A stretch of 9,376 nucleotides of DNA from an uncultured Bacilli bacterium (GTDB lineage: Bacteria; Bacillota_I; Bacilli_A; RF39; UBA660). Made by a program: the position numbers and the translations under genes. Below are positions 6,406 to 9,376 of the stretch, one piece after another. The notes below the pieces were generated by a model. The model worked only from the letters and a program-made list of their open reading frames with translations, was not told the origin of the DNA and made no database searches. The first letter of the stretch is position 1; every line of letters begins with the position of its first letter. Location: NCBI GenBank assembly GCA_947625395.1, contig CANQOD010000037.1, positions 1 to 9,376 of the forward strand. The letters run 5' to 3'.

Positions 6406-6437
6406 CGAAAAATTGATTTCCAAGAAAAGACGTTACC
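6401..6437 (+). repeat. Inverted repeat between the CapA-like gene and smpB
   Basis: GGTAACG (6401-6407) and CGTTACC (6431-6437) are perfect complements. A G-U and a U-A pair extend the stem outward, and the loop is 23 nt. It starts at the CapA stop codon and has no T tract after it, so it is more likely an mRNA-processing or stability element than a terminator. Confidence 0.4.
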
Positions 6438-6498
6438 TAAGATAATGAAAAATCCCAATGGAAGCCTTGAACAAAAAAGGGAAAGGAATGAGTTTTGT

Positions 6499-6945
6499 AT
6501 GGAAATTGTCAATCGTCGTGCGAAACATGATTATTTTATTGAGGATACTTATGAATGCGGATTAAGTTTAGTTGGTACTGAAGTGAAAGCGATTCGTCAA
6601 GGACATTGTAATTTAAAAGACAGTTATGCCATTATTAGACAAGGAGAATGCTTCTTACTGAATACGTTTATTGGTCCTTATAAAGAGGGCAATTTGTTTA
6701 ATCATGATGAGTTGCGAACTAGAAAATTACTTCTTCATAAAAGCGAAATCAAAAAGTTGCATCAAAAAATTCGCCTGGAGGGATATACTTTAATTCCTTT
6801 AAAACTCTATTTTGTGAAGAATAAAGCAAAAATTTTGTTAGGGCTTTGTAAAGGAAAGAAGAATTATGATAAGCGTGAAAGTTTAAAGCAAGAAGATTTA
6901 AAAAGAGAATTAGCAAAGATACAAAAAAGACAAGTCAAGCGGTAA
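6499..6945 (+). CDS. smpB: SsrA-binding protein SmpB
   Basis: The 148-residue product is full length for SmpB, the tmRNA partner that enters stalled ribosomes and starts trans-translation. Seen: NRRAKHDYFIEDTYECGLSL, VGTEVKAIRQGHCNLKDSYA, the tmRNA-contact region GPYKEGNLFNHDELRTRKLLLH, and LIPLKLYFVKNKAKILLGLCKGKKNYDKRE, followed by the basic tail that folds into the mRNA channel. I chose ATG 6499, with GAAAGGA at 6481-6487 (11-nt spacing); the in-frame ATG at 6445 would add 18 residues that SmpB does not have. It ends the rnr cluster, matching the RNase R / SmpB partnership in quality control. The tmRNA gene ssrA, often just downstream, is not seen in this window. Confidence 0.95.
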   Translation: MEIVNRRAKHDYFIEDTYECGLSLVGTEVKAIRQGHCNLKDSYAIIRQGECFLLNTFIGPYKEGNLFNHDELRTRKLLLHKSEIKKLHQKIRLEGYTLIPLKLYFVKNKAKILLGLCKGKKNYDKRESLKQEDLKRELAKIQKRQVKR

Positions 6946-7009
6946 AACTGAAGCTATAGTTGATTTCTAGGCTTAAGAGATAAGTTCTTCTCTCTACTTG
7001 TCTTTTTTT
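6923..7009 (+). terminator. Long inverted repeat with T tract after smpB
   Basis: AAAAAAGACAAGT (6923-6935), inside the last codons of smpB, is an exact 13-bp complement of ACTTGTCTTTTTT (6996-7008), and the T run continues to 7009. The 60 nt between them contain smaller hairpins, including AGAGA (6976-6980) with TCTCT (6991-6995). It probably terminates the rnr/capA/smpB transcript. The loop is unusually large for a simple intrinsic terminator. Confidence 0.6.
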
Positions 7010-7074
7010 GTTTCAAAAACATTGCTTGAAAAATCTACATTTTACCTTAAAAAATAGCATTATTGTTTGTCCTG

Positions 7075-7083
7075 TGATATACT
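7075..7083 (+). promoter_or_regulatory. Extended -10 promoter for the FNT gene
   Basis: TGATATACT has the TGn extension (7075-7077) and a TATACT -10 box (7078-7083); no good -35 is present. Transcription would start near 7090, giving a leader of about 65 nt that contains the hairpin at 7100-7136. Confidence 0.55.
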
Positions 7084-7099
7084 AAAAAACGAAAACAAA

Positions 7100-7136
7100 C
7101 GGCTTTTGAACATCGTTATCCATCGACAAATAGCCG
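7100..7136 (+). promoter_or_regulatory. Leader hairpin upstream of the FNT gene
   Basis: CGGCT (7100-7104) plus TTTG (7105-7108) pairs with CAAA (7127-7130) plus AGCCG (7132-7136): nine pairs with one bulged T and an 18-nt loop. The loop holds two CATCG copies (7111-7115 and 7121-7125) exactly 10 nt apart. It ends 7 nt before the ribosome binding site TAGGAGG (7144-7150). I do not recognise it as a known riboswitch. Confidence 0.45.
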
Positions 7137-7155
7137 GTAGAAGTAGGAGGAAAAA

Positions 7156-7788
7156 ATGAAAAAGTATATCGATTTTTTGATAAAGGGATTTTATGCTGGA
7201 GTACTTATTGGTATTGGTGGTATTGCTTATTTAGCAATTGAAAATAAAATTGTTGGTTCCTTTATCTTTTCGTTTGGATTGCTGACTGTGTGTATGTATT
7301 CGTTTTATCTCTATACAGGTAAAGTCGGGTATCTATTAGAAAATAAGTTGCATTATCTATTGGAATTATTCTTATCTTTAATAGGAAATTTTTTAGGAAC
7401 CTTTGTTGTGGGAACACTCATGCGATGCACGCGATTTAAAGCGTATCAGGAAGCTGCCAAAAATCTTGTCCAAGTGAAATTAAATGACCAACCTTTAAGT
7501 ATCTTTATCTTAGCAATTTTTTGTGGAATGATAATGTATATTGCTGTTAATAATTATAAAAAACAAAAAGACGTGCTTGGAAAATATATGACGATTTTTA
7601 TGGGAGTGATGGCTTTTATCTTATGTGGTTTTGAACACTGTATTGCCAATATGTTTTATTTTAGTATTGCCGGTGTTTTTTCTTGGAAAGTTTTGGCTTA
7701 TTTGCTCATTATGATTTTAGGAAATAGTCTAGGGTCTATTCTGATTGCATTTTATTGTCTTCGATATCAAGAAAAAGAACGTTCTTAA
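7156..7788 (+). CDS. Formate/nitrite transporter (FNT) family membrane protein
   Basis: The 210-residue product has six predicted membrane helices, about residues 8-28, 32-52, 66-90, 112-132, 144-170 and 177-202. The clearest family mark is GFEHCIANMF (158-167), the helix-5 motif of FocA/NirC-type channels, with the central pore His at 161. The LYTGKVGYL segment (52-60) sits where FocA has its helix-2 loop, and GNFLGTFVVG and LGNSLGSIL are the repeated small-residue helix-packing motifs. FNT proteins are pentameric channels for small monovalent anions such as formate, nitrite, hydrosulfide or lactate; the substrate here cannot be told. It is shorter than classical members (about 250-290 residues) and lacks their N-terminal amphipathic extension. 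The start follows TAGGAGG at ideal spacing. It appears monocistronic, lying between the smpB terminator and the regulatory region of the two-component system. Confidence 0.82.
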   Translation: MKKYIDFLIKGFYAGVLIGIGGIAYLAIENKIVGSFIFSFGLLTVCMYSFYLYTGKVGYLLENKLHYLLELFLSLIGNFLGTFVVGTLMRCTRFKAYQEAAKNLVQVKLNDQPLSIFILAIFCGMIMYIAVNNYKKQKDVLGKYMTIFMGVMAFILCGFEHCIANMFYFSIAGVFSWKVLAYLLIMILGNSLGSILIAFYCLRYQEKERS

Positions 7789-7870
7789 GAAAGCTGTTTT
7801 TCCAAAAATTAAAAGAGTCTGTTCATTTTTTACAGTTTTATTTTAGGAAAAGTAGACAAAAAAGCCGGGT

Positions 7871-7890
7871 TTTAATCTTTCTTTAATCTT
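7871..7890 (+). promoter_or_regulatory. Tandem direct repeat, likely OmpR-family response-regulator operator
   Basis: TTTAATCTT occurs at 7871-7879 and again at 7882-7890, an exact 11-bp period equivalent to TTTAAT-N5-TTTAAT. One helical turn between hexamers is the classic arrangement bound by dimers of PhoB/OmpR-type regulators; the pneumococcal CiaR site is TTTAAG-N5-TTTAAG. It covers the expected -35 region of the promoter below, consistent with autoregulation. Confidence 0.6.
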
Positions 7891-7902
7891 CATTCTATAT
7901 GG

Positions 7903-7908
7903 TAAAAT
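7903..7908 (+). promoter_or_regulatory. -10 box of the two-component operon promoter
   Basis: TAAAAT matches five of six -10 positions. The hexamer 17 nt upstream is a poor -35 and is covered by the TTTAAT repeats, as at activator-dependent promoters. The start would be near 7915, with the ribosome binding site AGAGGTGAT (7927-7935) following. Confidence 0.45.
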
Positions 7909-7939
7909 AACAAAAAAACGTTCAAAAGAGGTGATGCAC

Positions 7940-8617
7940 TTGCGGATTTTAGTCGTCGAAGATGAATACAGTCTTGCTGATGTCATTGCGACAAAGTTGA
8001 AACAGGAAAAATATGAAGTTGATATCAGTACAGATGGGGAAGAGGGACTTTATAATGCTTTAACCAATATTTATGATTTAATCATTTTAGATATTATGTT
8101 GCCCAAAATGAATGGTCTTGAAATTTTACAAGAGATGAAAGACAATTCTATTACGGCAAAAGTGATTTTATTGACTGCCAAAGCTGGACTGGATGATAAA
8201 CTAAAAGGATTTGATTTTGGAGCAGATGATTATGTTACAAAGCCCTTTCATATTGAAGAATTAATTGCTAGAGTCAATGTTCAATTGAGAAAAAATGGAA
8301 AAAACACGCCTCAGGATGTCATTGAATATGGTGATTTGAGTTTCAATATTCGTACCTCTACTTTAACGTGCCTTACGACAGATGAATCGATTCATATTCC
8401 TTACCGAGAATTGATGTTGTTAGAATATTTTATGAATAACAAAGAGGCAATTATTTCCAAAGAGCAAATCTATGATAAAGTATGGGGAATTGATAATGAT
8501 TTTGAATCAAATAACTTAGAAGCTTACTTATCTTTTTTAAGAAAGAAAATCAAGATTATTGGTTCAACTGTCACGATTAAAGCTGTCCGTGGACTCGGGT
8601 ATAGAATGGAGAAATAA
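7940..8617 (+). CDS. OmpR/PhoB-family two-component response regulator
   Basis: The 225-residue product starts MRILVVEDE. The receiver domain (1-115) has the acidic pair (E7, D8), the phosphoacceptor Asp51 in LIILDIMLP, Thr79 in LLTAK, and Lys101 in TKPF, all intact. The GADDYVTKPF signature is typical of this subfamily. A winged-helix DNA-binding domain (about 127-225) contains YRELMLLEYFMNN, a recognition-helix region around NLEAYLSFLRKKI, and VRGLGYRME at the end. I chose TTG 7940 because AGAGGTGAT (7927-7935) is well placed for it, whereas ATG 7934 lies inside that site. It is followed after 1 nt by its histidine kinase, and the upstream TTTAAT tandem repeat suggests that it controls its own promoter. 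The signal and regulon are not evident. Confidence 0.93.
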   Translation: MRILVVEDEYSLADVIATKLKQEKYEVDISTDGEEGLYNALTNIYDLIILDIMLPKMNGLEILQEMKDNSITAKVILLTAKAGLDDKLKGFDFGADDYVTKPFHIEELIARVNVQLRKNGKNTPQDVIEYGDLSFNIRTSTLTCLTTDESIHIPYRELMLLEYFMNNKEAIISKEQIYDKVWGIDNDFESNNLEAYLSFLRKKIKIIGSTVTIKAVRGLGYRMEK

Positions 8618-8618
8618 A

Positions 8619-9376
8619 ATGAAGAATTTAAGAAATAAAACGTTTTATACTATCTTTACGATTATTTCTTTTATCGGTCTTTTCTTTGTCATTTTTTTCA
8701 ATGTCCAAGTCTATCAAAGAGAGTATTCTGGTATTTTGAATAGCATTACACGAATGAGAAATTTTATTTCTAATGATGTGGAGAAACTTCCAAGAAATTT
8801 AAGTGTTAATACTGAAGAACCACGTAATCGAATCATCATGGAATATGATGTTTATACCTTTGTTTTAGATTCTTATAATCATATTATTGGCAAAATTAGT
8901 TATGGGGATAGTTCCTTGGATTTGACTGTTTTAGAAAAAGCAGAAGAGATTCTTCAAAAAGCTTCTCCTAATGAAATCAAAATAGGAAATTTATATACCA
9001 GTTCTTTTGCCTATCATTTTGTCGATGCGCAGTTTTTAACAATTGTCAATATTGCGAGTTCAAGAAATTATTTATTAAAGGAAATGCTTCTTTCTTTGAT
9101 TCTGTTCTTTTTAGGAGAAATTGTTAACTGCTTAATTAGCAAAAAGATTACAGATTGGATTACGGAACCTGTGGCGTTAAGTTTTCAACGTCAAAAAGAG
9201 TTTGTTGCCAATGCTTCTCATGAACTAAAAACACCTTTAGCAGTCATGATTGCTAGTATTGATTGTCTGAAAACGACGAAAGAAAACGAAAAATGGATTC
9301 ATCATTTAAAGAGTGAGTCAGAAAGAATGAATCATTTGATTACAAGATTGCTTGATTTATCACAATCCGAAGATTC
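8619..9376 (+). CDS. Sensor histidine kinase, N-terminal part (3' end cut off by the window)
   Basis: The frame is open from ATG 8619, one base after the response-regulator stop and behind GGAGAA (8608-8613), to the right edge: 252 codons. Seen: a first membrane helix (about 9-28), an extracytoplasmic sensor region (about 29-154) with no domain I recognise, and a second helix (about 155-174). After a short linker (KKITDWITEPVALSF) comes the HisKA dimerisation domain with the H-box FVANASHELKTPL, phosphoacceptor His201. The linker looks too short for a full HAMP domain. The ATP-binding HATPase domain would follow downstream. The kinase is expected to phosphorylate Asp51 of the preceding regulator. 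The type EPV...FQRQKEF before the H-box is common in Firmicute OmpR-partner kinases. Confidence 0.92.
   Translation, partial: MKNLRNKTFYTIFTIISFIGLFFVIFFNVQVYQREYSGILNSITRMRNFISNDVEKLPRNLSVNTEEPRNRIIMEYDVYTFVLDSYNHIIGKISYGDSSLDLTVLEKAEEILQKASPNEIKIGNLYTSSFAYHFVDAQFLTIVNIASSRNYLLKEMLLSLILFFLGEIVNCLISKKITDWITEPVALSFQRQKEFVANASHELKTPLAVMIASIDCLKTTKENEKWIHHLKSESERMNHLITRLLDLSQSED

Noticed and set aside
7775..7791. Overlapping palindromes AAGAACGTTCTT and TTCTTAAGAA at the FNT stop codon
   Set aside because: They leave no room for a loop and are not followed by a clean T tract; no clear function.
7819..7844. Possible terminator after the FNT gene (CTGT/ACAG followed by a T-rich run)
   Set aside because: Only four base pairs around a 9-nt loop; too weak to call in DNA this AT-rich.

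Overview
The window is AT-rich and every gene lies on the + strand. Gene content and order point to a low-GC Firmicute (Bacillota), most likely a Bacilli-type lineage such as an Erysipelotrichia relative. DUF1146 (YwzB-like), a SpoIIQ-like LytM protein and an MreB-family gene closest to Mbl lie together, as near the B. subtilis spoIIQ/mbl region. secG, rnr and smpB then follow in the usual Firmicute order. TGG encodes Trp, and TGA appears to be a true stop at the end of rnr, so a Mollicute-type code is not indicated. The exact taxon cannot be read from this sequence.

Layout. Positions 2-97 hold the last 31 codons of an Rpn/PD-(D/E)XK-transposase-like protein. Positions 148-1479 hold rpiB, a small DUF1146 membrane protein that overlaps it, and a spoIIQ-like gene that ends in an intrinsic terminator. 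Positions 1598-2593 hold mbl/mreB behind its own candidate promoters. Positions 2657-2872 hold secG, with an extended -10 promoter and a good terminator. Positions 3073-6945 form an rnr / CapA-family / smpB cluster behind an extended -10 promoter, ending in a long inverted repeat with a T tract. Positions 7156-7788 encode a compact formate/nitrite-transporter (FNT) family protein behind a structured leader. Positions 7940-9376 encode an OmpR-type response regulator and the first part of its histidine kinase, which runs off the window.

Functionally this is mostly housekeeping: sugar-phosphate isomerisation, cell shape, Sec export, RNA turnover and trans-translation. To this are added a sporulation-type protein, a cell-surface CapA-like metallophosphatase, an anion channel and a two-component system. 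I found no new multi-gene system. The most interesting signals are regulatory: a hairpin that buries the spoIIQ-like ribosome binding site next to a sigma-F-like promoter; an exact TTTAAT-N5-TTTAAT repeat upstream of the response regulator; a 74-nt tRNA-like cloverleaf inside the smpB terminator; and hairpins before secG and the FNT gene. At the protein level, RpiB has Asp where the ring-opening His is expected, and the SpoIIQ-like protein lacks one zinc-ligand His. No gene-free gap exceeds 300 bases.
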